Assembly (NCBI RefSeq): GCF_020443565.1
Contig: NZ_JAIZZN010000005.1
Location: 118,090-182,089, forward strand
Reading direction: 5' to 3'
From: Clostridium sp. CS001
GTDB taxonomy: Bacteria; Bacillota; Clostridia; Clostridiales; Clostridiaceae
Length of the DNA stretch: 64,000 nt
Shown here: positions 1 to 8,715 of the stretch, in pieces
Layout: each line of letters begins with the position of its first letter
Numbering within the stretch: position 1 is the first letter of the stretch
Position numbers and translations under genes: made by a program
Notes under the pieces: generated by a model
The model's database searches: none
What the model was told of the DNA's origin: nothing
What the model saw: only the letters and a program-made list of their open reading frames with translations

Positions 1-182
1 AGATTTACTCTTATATTTTGTACAGAGCTAATGAGCTCATACATATTCTTACTGTATTGACCTTGAAGGTAATTTCTATAATCCAATCTTTCCAAAAACA
101 TTAATATCGCAAAAGTAGTTGAAAATACCACAATTATAGTAACTGCACTTGTATACAAGATTCTCTTTTTTATCATCTTCAT
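1..182 (-). CDS. ypeB: Germination protein YpeB, N-terminal fragment (cut by window edge)
   Basis: Only the first 60 or so codons are inside the window. They encode a short basic start (MKMIKKR), one membrane-spanning segment (about residues 8-29) and the beginning of a helical extracytoplasmic region (ERLDYRNYLQGQYSKNMYEL). This matches the N-terminus of YpeB, which is made in the forespore and is needed to place and stabilise the cortex lytic enzyme SleB. The start is fixed by an AGGAGG at 190-195, seven bases before the ATG at 182. Its position downstream of spoIIR, in a sporulation block, supports the call. The identification rests on a short fragment, so it is moderate. Confidence 0.6.
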   Translation of the reverse strand, partial: MKMIKKRILYTSAVTIIVVFSTTFAILMFLERLDYRNYLQGQYSKNMYELISSVQNIRVN

Positions 183-257
183 ATATTTTCCTCCTGATAT
201 TCTTCCACGGCATATAAAATTATTAACTATCTGCTAGTAGTTTTGCAAGTAAGTTAT

Positions 258-887
258 TTAGCTAAATAATTTACTAAAAATCTCAGTTAACTTAAATTTA
301 ACGATTATCTTTTTATTACTTACAGTATTATCTACTAATTTGTATTCATCCTCTGATAATACATTCTTCATTTCTTTTTCAGTTTTTTCATAAGATACAT
401 TTCCTTTTGTAATATCTACAAAGCATAATGGTGGAAACATGACGCACCACCAATTTTGACCTGTGCCTGTTCCAATAATTATTCTATAAGCTTCATACTT
501 ACCTTGAGGCAAGGTTATATTACCATAGGTTTTAACTGGAAAATACTCCTGTGAAAGAGCTGTAGCTACTGAATATTTAAATCCATTTTCTTTTATAACA
601 GCTTCTGAAATCCCTTTAATGTTTTTATCTTCATTATTTATAATTTTTCTGGATTCCTCTATATCTTTACAGTCTTTAAGTTTTGGTGATACATATTTTA
701 AAACAGCATCTCTTATTTTTAATTTTAATCCTTGATCTATTTTGTCATCACTATTTGCTATTACATGAAATCTTATAAGTTTGCTAGAGATATCCTGTTG
801 GCTTGCCTTGCCATTTATAGTGCTTGTATTTACAACTATTGAAATTACAATAATTATGGTACTTACTGTTAATATAAATTTTTTCAT
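258..887 (-). CDS. spoIIR: Stage II sporulation protein R
   Basis: SpoIIR is the secreted forespore signal that triggers SpoIIGA-dependent processing of pro-sigma-E in the mother cell. The protein has an N-terminal signal/anchor (residues 4-22), then the typical SpoIIR sequence with RFHVIANSD near the start of the mature part and the NWWCVMFPPLCFVD block near residue 150-165. The length (about 209 aa) is normal. An ATG two codons upstream (893) sits inside the G-rich ribosome site, so the ATG at 887 is the better start. It lies between gerC and ypeB on the same strand. Confidence 0.93.
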   Translation of the reverse strand: MKKFILTVSTIIIVISIVVNTSTINGKASQQDISSKLIRFHVIANSDDKIDQGLKLKIRDAVLKYVSPKLKDCKDIEESRKIINNEDKNIKGISEAVIKENGFKYSVATALSQEYFPVKTYGNITLPQGKYEAYRIIIGTGTGQNWWCVMFPPLCFVDITKGNVSYEKTEKEMKNVLSEDEYKLVDNTVSNKKIIVKFKLTEIFSKLFS

Positions 888-947
888 GTTCATCCCCCCG
901 AATACAATAATTTATATTAGTATCATTCCCATATTATGTAATCCTAT

Positions 948-2123
948 TCACTTCACTGCCCCTATTCTTCGTATTTTAGAACTAACAGTCACATTCACTG
1001 ATGCGCTTTTATATTTTTCATTCCAATCCTTCTCTATTTCATTCCATAAAGAAGGCTTAAACTTTTCAATATGCTCTCTGACACCAAATGGATCAATTTC
1101 AAATTCTTCTTTAGCTATTTTTATAATCTTTTCACACTCTTCACTTATAGATTTATTAAACATATCCTGTATTTTTTGCAACTCGTCCTTTTCAAGCACC
1201 GTCTTACCTGTATAATATTCAGCTAATTGCCCTTCAAGCTCTAAGTCTATATTAATGGATAACTTATCTCCTTTTTCTTCAATTCTAAACTTCCTCTTAT
1301 ATCCACTTATTATATAGTCAACCGGGTGTCCTTCAATATAGATAACCTTTTTACCAGTATTAAACTTATTACTTAATAACTGAACATCCATTAGCTCTAA
1401 AGGTGTAAAATATCCCTTTAGTTTATAATCCTTAATTATGGCAGCACCAGTTAAAATGAGTTCATTCTTTTCCTTATCTATAGTTATTCTAGGTATTAAT
1501 GCATTCCCGTTTTCACTTAAAAGAATAAGAACATTATTTAAATCTATATTCATGATTCTAGAGTTCTTCTTACTATTCTCCATAAGTCCAGAAATATAAT
1601 ATTGTGTACTGTTTTCTGTCATAGGTTTAAATTTTATGTAATCTTCAGCTTTACCATCAGATACAACCACCTGCATGTTCCTATTTAAGTTAGGATTTCT
1701 GTCTAAGTAATCTATTACTTCTTTAAAAGTATCCTTGTGCCCTAATAAATCACTGCCTAATATAAGAAGTTTGCTATGTCCCATGTATATACTTCTACTA
1801 CTTTTAGCCATAGCTTCAGAGGCAGCATCTTCCATAGAGTAGGCTTCCGTACTAATGTATTTCTCTATAGCACCTCCATTCTTACCTACCTCTATCTTGC
1901 TCATATCAGGAAATCCATAAGTTACATTTATCTTTTTAATTTGTCTCTCTGCAAAAGGTTCTTCCGGATTAATACTTTTCATTTCCTCTTCCTTATTGAT
2001 ATCTTCTCCCGGGTCAACAGCAATAGTAGATATGAAGTTATTCCTATCTATTTCTGTCCTATCCCAGCATCCACTTAGCATCACACAACTTAAGATAATT
2101 AGTAATATCTTCTTAAACTTCAT
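948..2123 (-). CDS. Ger(x)C family spore germination lipoprotein (GerAC type)
   Basis: C subunit of a GerA-type germinant receptor, which sits in the spore inner membrane and senses nutrients. A lipoprotein signal is visible: MKFKKILLIILSCVMLSGC, with the lipidated cysteine at residue 19 followed by WDRTEIDR, a Ger(x)C hallmark. The rest is the three-domain GerAC fold, ending in SVNVTVSSKIRRIGAVK. The gene overlaps the end of the permease gene upstream by 11 bp, so the two are translated together. The length of 391 aa is typical. The ligand cannot be predicted from sequence. Confidence 0.93.
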   Translation of the reverse strand: MKFKKILLIILSCVMLSGCWDRTEIDRNNFISTIAVDPGEDINKEEEMKSINPEEPFAERQIKKINVTYGFPDMSKIEVGKNGGAIEKYISTEAYSMEDAASEAMAKSSRSIYMGHSKLLILGSDLLGHKDTFKEVIDYLDRNPNLNRNMQVVVSDGKAEDYIKFKPMTENSTQYYISGLMENSKKNSRIMNIDLNNVLILLSENGNALIPRITIDKEKNELILTGAAIIKDYKLKGYFTPLELMDVQLLSNKFNTGKKVIYIEGHPVDYIISGYKRKFRIEEKGDKLSINIDLELEGQLAEYYTGKTVLEKDELQKIQDMFNKSISEECEKIIKIAKEEFEIDPFGVREHIEKFKPSLWNEIEKDWNEKYKSASVNVTVSSKIRRIGAVK

Positions 2124-3222
2124 TTCCCCTCTTCCCCCTTCCTTTATGCCTTCCTACAAATAAGGTAAGCATAGGTAACACTACAAAGACGAATGTAGCA
2201 GTTAATAGAACTGCGGCATTCTTAAATTGCAAATTATAAAGCTCTGCTATGTTTTCTGGATATAATGCTATAACATAAATAATTGGCATAATTAAAAGTG
2301 AAGATAACTTAATATCTTTTAACTTAAGTACATTCTTTATGATCTCACTGGAAAAGAAATAAGTGTTAACAAAAGTGGTGAAATAAAAAAGTATCCACAG
2401 TGCCATCACCATACCCTCCCAATGCTCTATGAATATTCCAGGCATATTTAAAGTCTTTATCATAGATATAGTTGGCCATAACAACATCCTGCCCTTCGCC
2501 TTAGAAAATACAGATATCACAAGTATCATTACTACTATATAAAAAATTGTTACGAAAATAATACTCCTTTTTAATACCCTTTGTGATTTTTTTTTGTTTT
2601 TCACGTATGGAAGAATAAGATAAGCTATTTCAATTCCACCAAAGCAGAATAAAATATACCTAGAAGCCATAACATAATCAATTGGTTTATTGTTCATAAC
2701 TGGTAATACATTTGTGAAGTCAGCATTTATTGCTACAAGTAGGAAAACCATGAAAGCCGGGATAAACATAATCCAAAATGAAATTTCATTAAATTTAACT
2801 AAATCTCCTATTTCACCTCTAACTAAGTAGGTAGCCGTTAAAATAGTAACCATTAGAATGAATTCCGTAGGTGTCTGTCTTAATAAATATTGTTTAATTA
2901 CTTCAACAAATTCTCTCATTCCTAATGAAACAATAAAAATACTATACATTGCAAAAATCATAGAAAATGCTCCCCCAAGGCCCCTTCCAAAATTATTTTG
3001 TAGGATGTTTGTAAAATCTTCAAAATCATTTTTCTTTATGACCCTATAAATAAGGTACAATAATAAAAAAGCTATTATTCCTCCTATTAAAGCAACTATC
3101 CAAGCATCGCTGCCTACTTTATCTATGATTTCCCCTGGTATTGAGAATATCCCTACACTTACTATAGCTACAGCTATAGTAGTAAATAAACCAAAGTCTC
3201 CTATTATTTCTTTATCTCGCAT
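2113..3222 (-). CDS. Endospore germination permease (GerAB type)
   Basis: B subunit of the germinant receptor, an integral membrane protein of the APC amino-acid permease superfamily with about ten hydrophobic segments over 369 aa. The opening DFGLFTTIAVAIVSVGIFSIPG resembles the first helix of GerAB proteins, where the ligand pocket forms. It ends in a basic tail (GRHKGRGKRGNEV). It lies 37 bp after gerAA and overlaps gerAC by 11 bp, forming a classic A-B-C tricistron. The germinant is unknown. Confidence 0.93.
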   Translation of the reverse strand: MRDKEIIGDFGLFTTIAVAIVSVGIFSIPGEIIDKVGSDAWIVALIGGIIAFLLLYLIYRVIKKNDFEDFTNILQNNFGRGLGGAFSMIFAMYSIFIVSLGMREFVEVIKQYLLRQTPTEFILMVTILTATYLVRGEIGDLVKFNEISFWIMFIPAFMVFLLVAINADFTNVLPVMNNKPIDYVMASRYILFCFGGIEIAYLILPYVKNKKKSQRVLKRSIIFVTIFYIVVMILVISVFSKAKGRMLLWPTISMIKTLNMPGIFIEHWEGMVMALWILFYFTTFVNTYFFSSEIIKNVLKLKDIKLSSLLIMPIIYVIALYPENIAELYNLQFKNAAVLLTATFVFVVLPMLTLFVGRHKGRGKRGNEV

Positions 3223-3259
3223 AATACCACCTTCCCCTCTACATGAAACATGTTACAAA

Positions 3260-4720
3260 TCACTTTTGCCTTATCTTATCTCCTGGTTTCATATAGGTAG
3301 GTCTTTCTTTTAAATCTGATATTGGTACTCTGATATATAAGTCTTTCAAATCCTTAATATTAGTATTAACTGCTGGTGCCAAATAAGGTATACCAAAACT
3401 TTTCATTCTAACTAGATGTATGAGTAATACAATAACTCCAATCATTATTCCATAGAATCCTACAATTGCTGAAGCAATAATTAGTAAAAATCTTACAAGC
3501 CTAATGGCCGTAGTAACATCGTAATTTGGCGTCACAAATGTAGTTATTGCGGTAATTGCTACAATGATTATCATAATTGGGCTGACGATTCCTGCACTCA
3601 CTGCAGATTGCCCTATAACAAGACCTCCTACTATACCAATAGTAGTCCCTATGGGTCTTGGTAATCTAACCACAGCCTCCATAAGAAGCGCTAAAAACAC
3701 TTCCATAATTATTGCTTCTATAAATGCTGGGAATGGTACCCCTTCGCGAGAGGCTGCTATAGCATAAGTAAACTTTGTAGGCATTATGTTTGTATGGAAA
3801 GATGTAATCGCCACATAAAGTGCAGGTGCTGTTAGCGAAATCAGTATAGCAAACAACCTAATAAATCTAACAATGGAACCATGCATCCATCTTTGATAAT
3901 AATCATCTGGTGATTGAAATAAATTTGGTAGGGTTGTTGGAACAATAATTGCAAAAGGTGAGTTATCTACCACCAATGCTACCCTTCCTTCGTATAATGC
4001 CGCTGCTACTACGTCTGGCCTCTCCGTGCTTTGTATTTGTGGAAATGGTGAGTATTTATTATCCTCAATTAATTGTTCTATATATGCACTATCAAAAACC
4101 GCGTCAATGTTTATTTTATCTATTCTACGCTGAAGTTCATAAAGTACATCTTTATTGACTATGTCATCAATATATATAATAGCCACATCTGTTTTCGATC
4201 TGATTCCTATAACCTTAGCTTCAATTCTTAGTCTCGTATCTTTAATTCTTCTCCTAATCAAGGCAGTATTGAATCTCAGTGTTTCTGTAAACCCATCTCT
4301 TGCTCCTCTAATTACTGTCTCTCCAAATGGATCACCTACTCCTCTAACAGGCCAAGACCTTGTAGCAATGACATATGCACAATCCAGCTCATCTATAAAC
4401 ATTAATGTCTCTCCAGAAAGTACAGCATTGACTCCCTTACTTAGTTCTTTTATTTCATGCATATCTGTTACTGCTAGTATGTTATCTTTAATTTGCTCTA
4501 CATCCTCTATGCCTCTTGAACATAACATTAATGGTTCTAATACATAATGATCTAGCAAGATTTTATCTGCCATTCCATCAATGTAGACTAAGCCCGCCTT
4601 CCAATCTCCTACATTAAAAAACCTAAAAACAACATCTGAATTGTCTTTTAAAACTTCTTTTAAGTAGATTATATTTTCTTCTGCAAGAGGTTGGATTTTA
4701 TCATTAATTTTTTCTTTCAC
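3260..4720 (-). CDS. GerA family spore germination protein (GerAA type)
   Basis: A subunit of the germinant receptor: a soluble N-terminal region of about 280 residues followed by membrane segments between about residues 290 and 440 and a short cytoplasmic tail. Family blocks visible are EVIRGARDGFTETLRFNTALIRRRI (here VIRGARDGF), PFPQIQSTERPDV and EGRVALVVDNSPFA. The GTG at 4720 follows a GAGGAAG ribosome site at suitable spacing. The 486-aa length is normal. It is the first of the three receptor genes and is preceded 31 bp upstream by a small membrane-protein gene. Confidence 0.94.
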   Translation of the reverse strand: MKEKINDKIQPLAEENIIYLKEVLKDNSDVVFRFFNVGDWKAGLVYIDGMADKILLDHYVLEPLMLCSRGIEDVEQIKDNILAVTDMHEIKELSKGVNAVLSGETLMFIDELDCAYVIATRSWPVRGVGDPFGETVIRGARDGFTETLRFNTALIRRRIKDTRLRIEAKVIGIRSKTDVAIIYIDDIVNKDVLYELQRRIDKINIDAVFDSAYIEQLIEDNKYSPFPQIQSTERPDVVAAALYEGRVALVVDNSPFAIIVPTTLPNLFQSPDDYYQRWMHGSIVRFIRLFAILISLTAPALYVAITSFHTNIMPTKFTYAIAASREGVPFPAFIEAIIMEVFLALLMEAVVRLPRPIGTTIGIVGGLVIGQSAVSAGIVSPIMIIIVAITAITTFVTPNYDVTTAIRLVRFLLIIASAIVGFYGIMIGVIVLLIHLVRMKSFGIPYLAPAVNTNIKDLKDLYIRVPISDLKERPTYMKPGDKIRQK

Positions 4721-4751
4721 AATATCACTTCCTCATATGTATATAAATTTA

Positions 4752-4946
4752 CTATAATAGTATTAACCTAAGTATAAATAAAGCAGAGGTTACTATAATC
4801 GCTAACAACCCTAGTATCCTCGCTTTTCTACTAGTCCCATCCATACCTGCTTTTGTAAAGCTCTTTGCATCAACAGTAAATACAATTGTGCCTTGTATAA
4901 GCATCATTGCTAAAAAATACATATCAAACGAATTTAAAATTCTCAT
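4752..4946 (-). CDS. Small two-helix membrane protein at the head of the ger operon (CLC_0170-like)
   Basis: A 64-aa protein with two hydrophobic segments (about residues 9-26 and 45-64) joined by a short polar loop containing DAKSFTKAGMDGTSRKAR. It resembles the clostridial small-protein family named after CLC_0170. The ATG at 4946 has GGGGAG six bases upstream; an ATG at 4961 contains that ribosome site and is less likely. The gene ends 31 bp before gerAA on the same strand, so it is probably in the receptor transcript. Some Bacillus ger operons encode comparable two-helix D subunits that modulate germination; that it plays this part here is inference from size and position. Confidence 0.7.
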   Translation of the reverse strand: MRILNSFDMYFLAMMLIQGTIVFTVDAKSFTKAGMDGTSRKARILGLLAIIVTSALFILRLILL

Positions 4947-5083
4947 GCTTTTACTCCCCATTTAAGTACAATTTTCAAAACAATATAGACCATATATAAC
5001 TTACTCATAAGTAACCATACTTTTCTTTTCTGTAGCTAGTTTTTACGACACTGACCTAAAATATTCACTAAGCTTATGAAAAT

Positions 5084-5126
5084 AAAAAAACAAATGAAAG
5101 ATTAATATAATCTTTCACTTGTTTTT
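5084..5126 (-). terminator. Terminator after ispE
   Basis: Inverted repeat TGAAAGAT...ATCTTTCA with an outer ACAA/TTGT extension, followed on the minus strand by a run of T. It lies 39 bp after the ispE stop codon and separates ispE from the germination operon. Confidence 0.85.
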
Positions 5127-5164
5127 CATTTACATCTACACTTCAATTCAATTTAGAGCCACAT

Positions 5165-6007
5165 CTAAATTGTTCTTGTTATATATACTTCTCTATATTG
5201 AGTTTTAAATTTATCATAGCATCTTTGTGCTTTTAACATATCATCGAAAAAGGCAAATATTGTTGGTCCACTTCCGCTCATCATTGAACCCATTGCACCC
5301 ATTTTAATCATATCTTCCTTTATCCTTTTGAGAACTGGGTATTTTCTTAGCGTAACATTTTCAAGTAAATTCTTCATATTAATACAAACATCTTCTAGGT
5401 TTTCCTGCTCCATAGCTTTTATTAATGCTCCTGTATGTGGATGTTTAAATATCTTACTAATATCTAGATTTTTATAAACTTCCTTAGTGGATACTCCAAA
5501 GTTAGGCTTAACCAATACTAGAATTTGGTTCTTAAATGGCTTTAATGGAGTAATAACTTCTCCTATACCTTCACAAAGCGCTGTTCCACCAATTATGCAA
5601 TAAGGCACGTCTGCACCTATTTTGATACCTAGACTCATAAGTTCATTGTCATCTACGTCTACTTTAAATAATTCTCTTAGTGCCTTAAATACAGCTGCTG
5701 CATCCGCACTACCACCTGCCATGCCTGCTGATACAGGAATGTTTTTATTAAGATATATGTTTACACCATCACAAATGTTATATGTATCCATAAAAAGCTT
5801 CGTAGCTTTATATACTAAATTCTTATCATCTATTGGTATGTATGGTTTATTGCAACTTATATTAATCCCTTTACTGCACCTTTCAAAGGAAATAGAATCA
5901 TATAACTCTACACTTTGCATAATCATTTTTAGTAAATGATATCCATCTTCTCTTTTACCTACCACATCTAGGGATAGGTTTATCTTCCCGTAAGCTTTTA
6001 CTAGCAT
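5165..6007 (-). CDS. ispE: 4-diphosphocytidyl-2-C-methyl-D-erythritol kinase
   Basis: GHMP kinase of the non-mevalonate (MEP) isoprenoid pathway; phosphorylates CDP-methylerythritol at the 2-hydroxyl using ATP. The N-terminus (AYGKINLSLDVVGKREDGYH) is the IspE signature. The ATP-binding glycine-rich loop is at about residues 91-101 (PVSAGMAGGSADAAA) and the third GHMP motif, MSGSGPTIFA, is near residue 242. The length of 280 aa is usual. The ATG at 6007 follows AGGTGGAGG. In Bacillus ispE sits close to yabG and veg, as here. Confidence 0.96.
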   Translation of the reverse strand: MLVKAYGKINLSLDVVGKREDGYHLLKMIMQSVELYDSISFERCSKGINISCNKPYIPIDDKNLVYKATKLFMDTYNICDGVNIYLNKNIPVSAGMAGGSADAAAVFKALRELFKVDVDDNELMSLGIKIGADVPYCIIGGTALCEGIGEVITPLKPFKNQILVLVKPNFGVSTKEVYKNLDISKIFKHPHTGALIKAMEQENLEDVCINMKNLLENVTLRKYPVLKRIKEDMIKMGAMGSMMSGSGPTIFAFFDDMLKAQRCYDKFKTQYREVYITRTI

Positions 6008-6155
6008 GATTCGCCTCCACCTTTTATTAATAATTATTTAGCCTGACTTACACTACCGCACGAATATAAGAGGATGCCTTCCCCCTAAATTATTGTTAAT
6101 AAAAATAGTATATTACAAGAAATTTAATATTGCTACATATAATTTGAAATAAATT

Positions 6156-6197
6156 AATAATCCCCCGTATGCTATAAACAACACGGGGGATTATTAA
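6156..6197 (-). terminator. Terminator after sipL
   Basis: Strong hairpin with arms TAATAATCCCCCGT and ACGGGGGATTATTA, 10 bp beyond the sipL stop codon. There is no long T run, but the stem is very stable. Confidence 0.75.
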
Positions 6198-6206
6198 TGG
6201 TTTAAA

Positions 6207-7769
6207 CTATATAATTACTCTGCCCGGTATTATAAGTTTTTGTGAAACCTTTATAACATTTGGGTCTTCTATTTGATTCACCCTTGCAATTTCTTGAATT
6301 GTAGTATTATACTTCTTAGCAATCTTCCACAAAGTGTCGCCTGATTGAACTACATAAATAGTAATACCAGCCTTTTTCTTAGGTACTTCACCCTCTACTG
6401 TGTAAACATCAACTAAGAATTTCTTTTGCACCATATAATTCACTCTTACATATACTTTCACAACAGCTCTAACAGCAATGTTTCCTGCCTCAATATCAAC
6501 ATTTATACTTTCTAATGAAACTTTGCACATACTACTCATATTTATCTTTGTGCCTAGTATCTCAGCTCCACAGCTAAAAGGAATTTCTTCAGATACAGCA
6601 CAGAGGTATTTTTCCTCGTCATCACTTCTGTACAATATAGTAACGTTCATTACACCTTCAATTATAACCTTGTCTTCAACTACCTTTTTATCCGTTACGC
6701 AAACGCTAGAGTTGCACATAATAATCTTGCTTGCTCTACCCATGCTACTATTTAATTCTATATCTCCCTTAACCAATGTCTCAGTTAATAATTGCCCTTG
6801 CATTACATTAAGTCCATAATCCTTTTTATCCATCTCAAGTTTAGTAGTTGGTGAATACACATCCTCTATCATATCCACTTCTTCTTTGTTCATGGCCCTG
6901 GTGTTGGTTTTTATCATAAATTCTACATCTATAATTCTTTTTTCGCCCAATTCATCTTCTTTAATGTCAAATTCCATAGCATCTATTCTAAAGTCTGTAT
7001 AGTTATCCATATAAGGGTTTATATCTTGGAACTCTAGTTCCTTATTAAGCATTACATCATGTTCAATGTAAGTTAATTCTCTGCTATCCTTTCCCTTATA
7101 CATAATATTAACACATGCATAGGCATTTATTTGAATTCTTCCTTCATAAAGCTTTATTTCTTTCTTATGGATATTAATATCATACTTTATAACCTTTGCT
7201 ATCTCTGGCTTATCCATTGGGATTTTCATATTAGCCTTTCCAATAAGTTCTCCATTAAAATTCCTTATTACTTTATCTATGCTAGTAGGATTTTTTAAAT
7301 ATTGAACATCCTTAACTGCTTCAATATCTTTAACTATTTGAAAACTAAAATTTTTATATACCTCAGATTTTAACTTCAAGATGCCCTCTAGACTTATTTT
7401 TCTTTCATTAACTATTTTGCAATCCATATGTTCTACAAAACATTCAGCTTCACAAAGCATTTCAGGCTTCGCACCCATTACATCTATGGAATTTGAGAAC
7501 TTAGAGGTGTATATAACGTTTTCCACATCACTTCTATCTTGATCTTTTGTAATATAAAGTACATTATATTGAATTTGCCCTTCTAAATATACCTTATCTT
7601 GGATTATTTCCTTAGAGTCTATAGTAGCTTTAACGTCCAGCATAAGTATCTTTCTAACATCCGGATGAGTATCTGGTATTACATATTCTTCTCTTACTAC
7701 TGTATCAGCAGTATTTTCCCCTAGCAGTTGCTCATATTCTATATTTTCTCTTACTAAACTTATCTCCAT
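6207..7769 (-). CDS. sipL: SPOCS (DUF3794) repeat and LysM protein, SipL-like spore morphogenetic protein
   Basis: The protein of 520 aa has about 470 residues of SPOCS-type (DUF3794) sequence, then one LysM domain at about 472-518 (YVVQSGDTLWKIAKKYNTT...VSQKLIIPG). This is the architecture of SipL, the clostridial partner of SpoIVA that anchors coat assembly around the forespore and takes the place of SpoVID. The start has AGGAGG five or six bases before ATG. It lies between veg and ispE, close to other sporulation genes. A sigma-E type promoter would be expected, but I did not identify one with confidence. Confidence 0.9.
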   Translation of the reverse strand: MEISLVRENIEYEQLLGENTADTVVREEYVIPDTHPDVRKILMLDVKATIDSKEIIQDKVYLEGQIQYNVLYITKDQDRSDVENVIYTSKFSNSIDVMGAKPEMLCEAECFVEHMDCKIVNERKISLEGILKLKSEVYKNFSFQIVKDIEAVKDVQYLKNPTSIDKVIRNFNGELIGKANMKIPMDKPEIAKVIKYDINIHKKEIKLYEGRIQINAYACVNIMYKGKDSRELTYIEHDVMLNKELEFQDINPYMDNYTDFRIDAMEFDIKEDELGEKRIIDVEFMIKTNTRAMNKEEVDMIEDVYSPTTKLEMDKKDYGLNVMQGQLLTETLVKGDIELNSSMGRASKIIMCNSSVCVTDKKVVEDKVIIEGVMNVTILYRSDDEEKYLCAVSEEIPFSCGAEILGTKINMSSMCKVSLESINVDIEAGNIAVRAVVKVYVRVNYMVQKKFLVDVYTVEGEVPKKKAGITIYVVQSGDTLWKIAKKYNTTIQEIARVNQIEDPNVIKVSQKLIIPGRVII

Positions 7770-7920
7770 ATTATACCTCCTTGTATTTCTATTGTTAGGT
7801 AAAGCTTATAAGCTGTTACCCTCCTAAAATACTTACTATTAATATATATAGAAATACTAAACAAAATATGATATTACCTAGGTTTATTCGTATTGCAAAA
7901 TTCACCATAATTCTTAATAG

Positions 7921-7944
7921 TTCCACCCACGTGGCAAGTGGCAA
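7921..7944 (-). repeat. Dispersed palindromic repeat, copy 1
   Basis: Read on the minus strand this is GCCACTTGCCACGTGGGTGG followed by AACT. It matches copies at 18952, 40331 and 49731, but the right arm of the palindrome ends TGGAA instead of TGGCA, so it is the most degenerate copy. It is intergenic, between veg and sipL. Confidence 0.75.
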
Positions 7945-8009
7945 AACTGACAATCTCTAGCATATAAGTGTTATCCACATCCACTTCTTCAAGTTGATTC
8001 CTATATAGT

Positions 8010-8082
8010 AAAAAAACAAAAGCGCATATTATATGGAGTGCATGGTTATTGCTAACTAAATGCATTCTATATAATATACGCC
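8010..8082 (-). terminator. Long hairpin and T-run after veg
   Basis: Imperfect 24-bp stem (GCG.ATATTATAT..AGTGCAT on one side, ATGCATT..ATATAATAT.CGC on the other) with a 14-base loop. On the minus strand the hairpin is followed by TTTTGTTTTTTT, so it should terminate veg transcription. Confidence 0.75.
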
Positions 8083-8200
8083 TATTAATCTTATGTAATG
8101 CACATAAAAGTAGATACCAGGTAAATACTCTTGTTATCTACTTTCATGTGACTTGATTAATCTACAAACATAAAAACAATACTGATGTACTGTATCGCTC

Positions 8201-8437
8201 TTATCCTGCAAAAACTATTTGAACCGTTTTTGTCAAAACATCTGAATAACTATATGTCACTGTCCTGTGGGTGTCATTTTCCAACCTAATAACAAAGATA
8301 CTTGGATACGTCTTTTCAATAATTCCATTATCTACGAGAATTTTCCTTCTTCCACCATTAGCCTTTAATGTTACTCTTTCACCAACATGACTCTCAATTT
8401 CATCTTTTATTGAAGTCAATACATTTATCTTTTCCAA
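8201..8437 (-). CDS. veg: Veg family protein
   Basis: Small conserved protein of about 78 aa with the family core VGERVTLKANGGRRKILVDNGIIEKTYPSIFVIRL and the SYSYSDVLTKTV ending. In Bacillus, Veg is highly expressed and has been tied to biofilm control and to spore outgrowth; its biochemical role is unsettled. The frame opens with a GTG at 8446 directly after GAGG, which is too close. The TTG at 8437 has correct spacing and gives a start like that of other Veg proteins. The yabG-veg order is shared with Bacillus. Confidence 0.93.
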   Translation of the reverse strand: MEKINVLTSIKDEIESHVGERVTLKANGGRRKILVDNGIIEKTYPSIFVIRLENDTHRTVTYSYSDVLTKTVQIVFAG

Positions 8438-8715
8438 AGTAAACACCCTCTTTCCACATCTATAGTATATCTCATATATTCATTCTTGTCAAGTAAACTT
8501 ATTATTTTATCACTACTGTAATGATTTTGTCAATATTAATTTTATGTTAATTAAATGTATTTAATACTGCTTTTTATAGTATCTCCTTGAATTATATATA
8601 TATTCAGATTTATGAACATAACCCCCACACAAAGTATGAGGGCACTTTTAAGCATTTAAAATAAAATACCCATTGCAGTGTCTAATTACTATTTATAGCC
8701 CCCTTATGTGTTTAT

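Larger units (their letters stand above)
7770..8200. other. Gene-free stretch between veg and sipL
   Basis: This 430-bp interval holds the veg terminator hairpin (8010-8082) and one copy of the dispersed palindrome (7921-7944). An open frame at 7874-8065 runs through both and has no ribosome site, so I do not count it as a gene. The rest is AT-rich and should contain the sipL promoter. Confidence 0.6.

Noticed and set aside
781..1215. 144-aa plus-strand frame over spoIIR and gerC
   Set aside because: Antisense to two well-supported genes; composition is that of a shadow frame with no ribosome site.
7874..8065. 63-aa open frame on the minus strand between veg and sipL
   Set aside because: It runs through the veg terminator hairpin and the dispersed palindrome and has no ribosome site.
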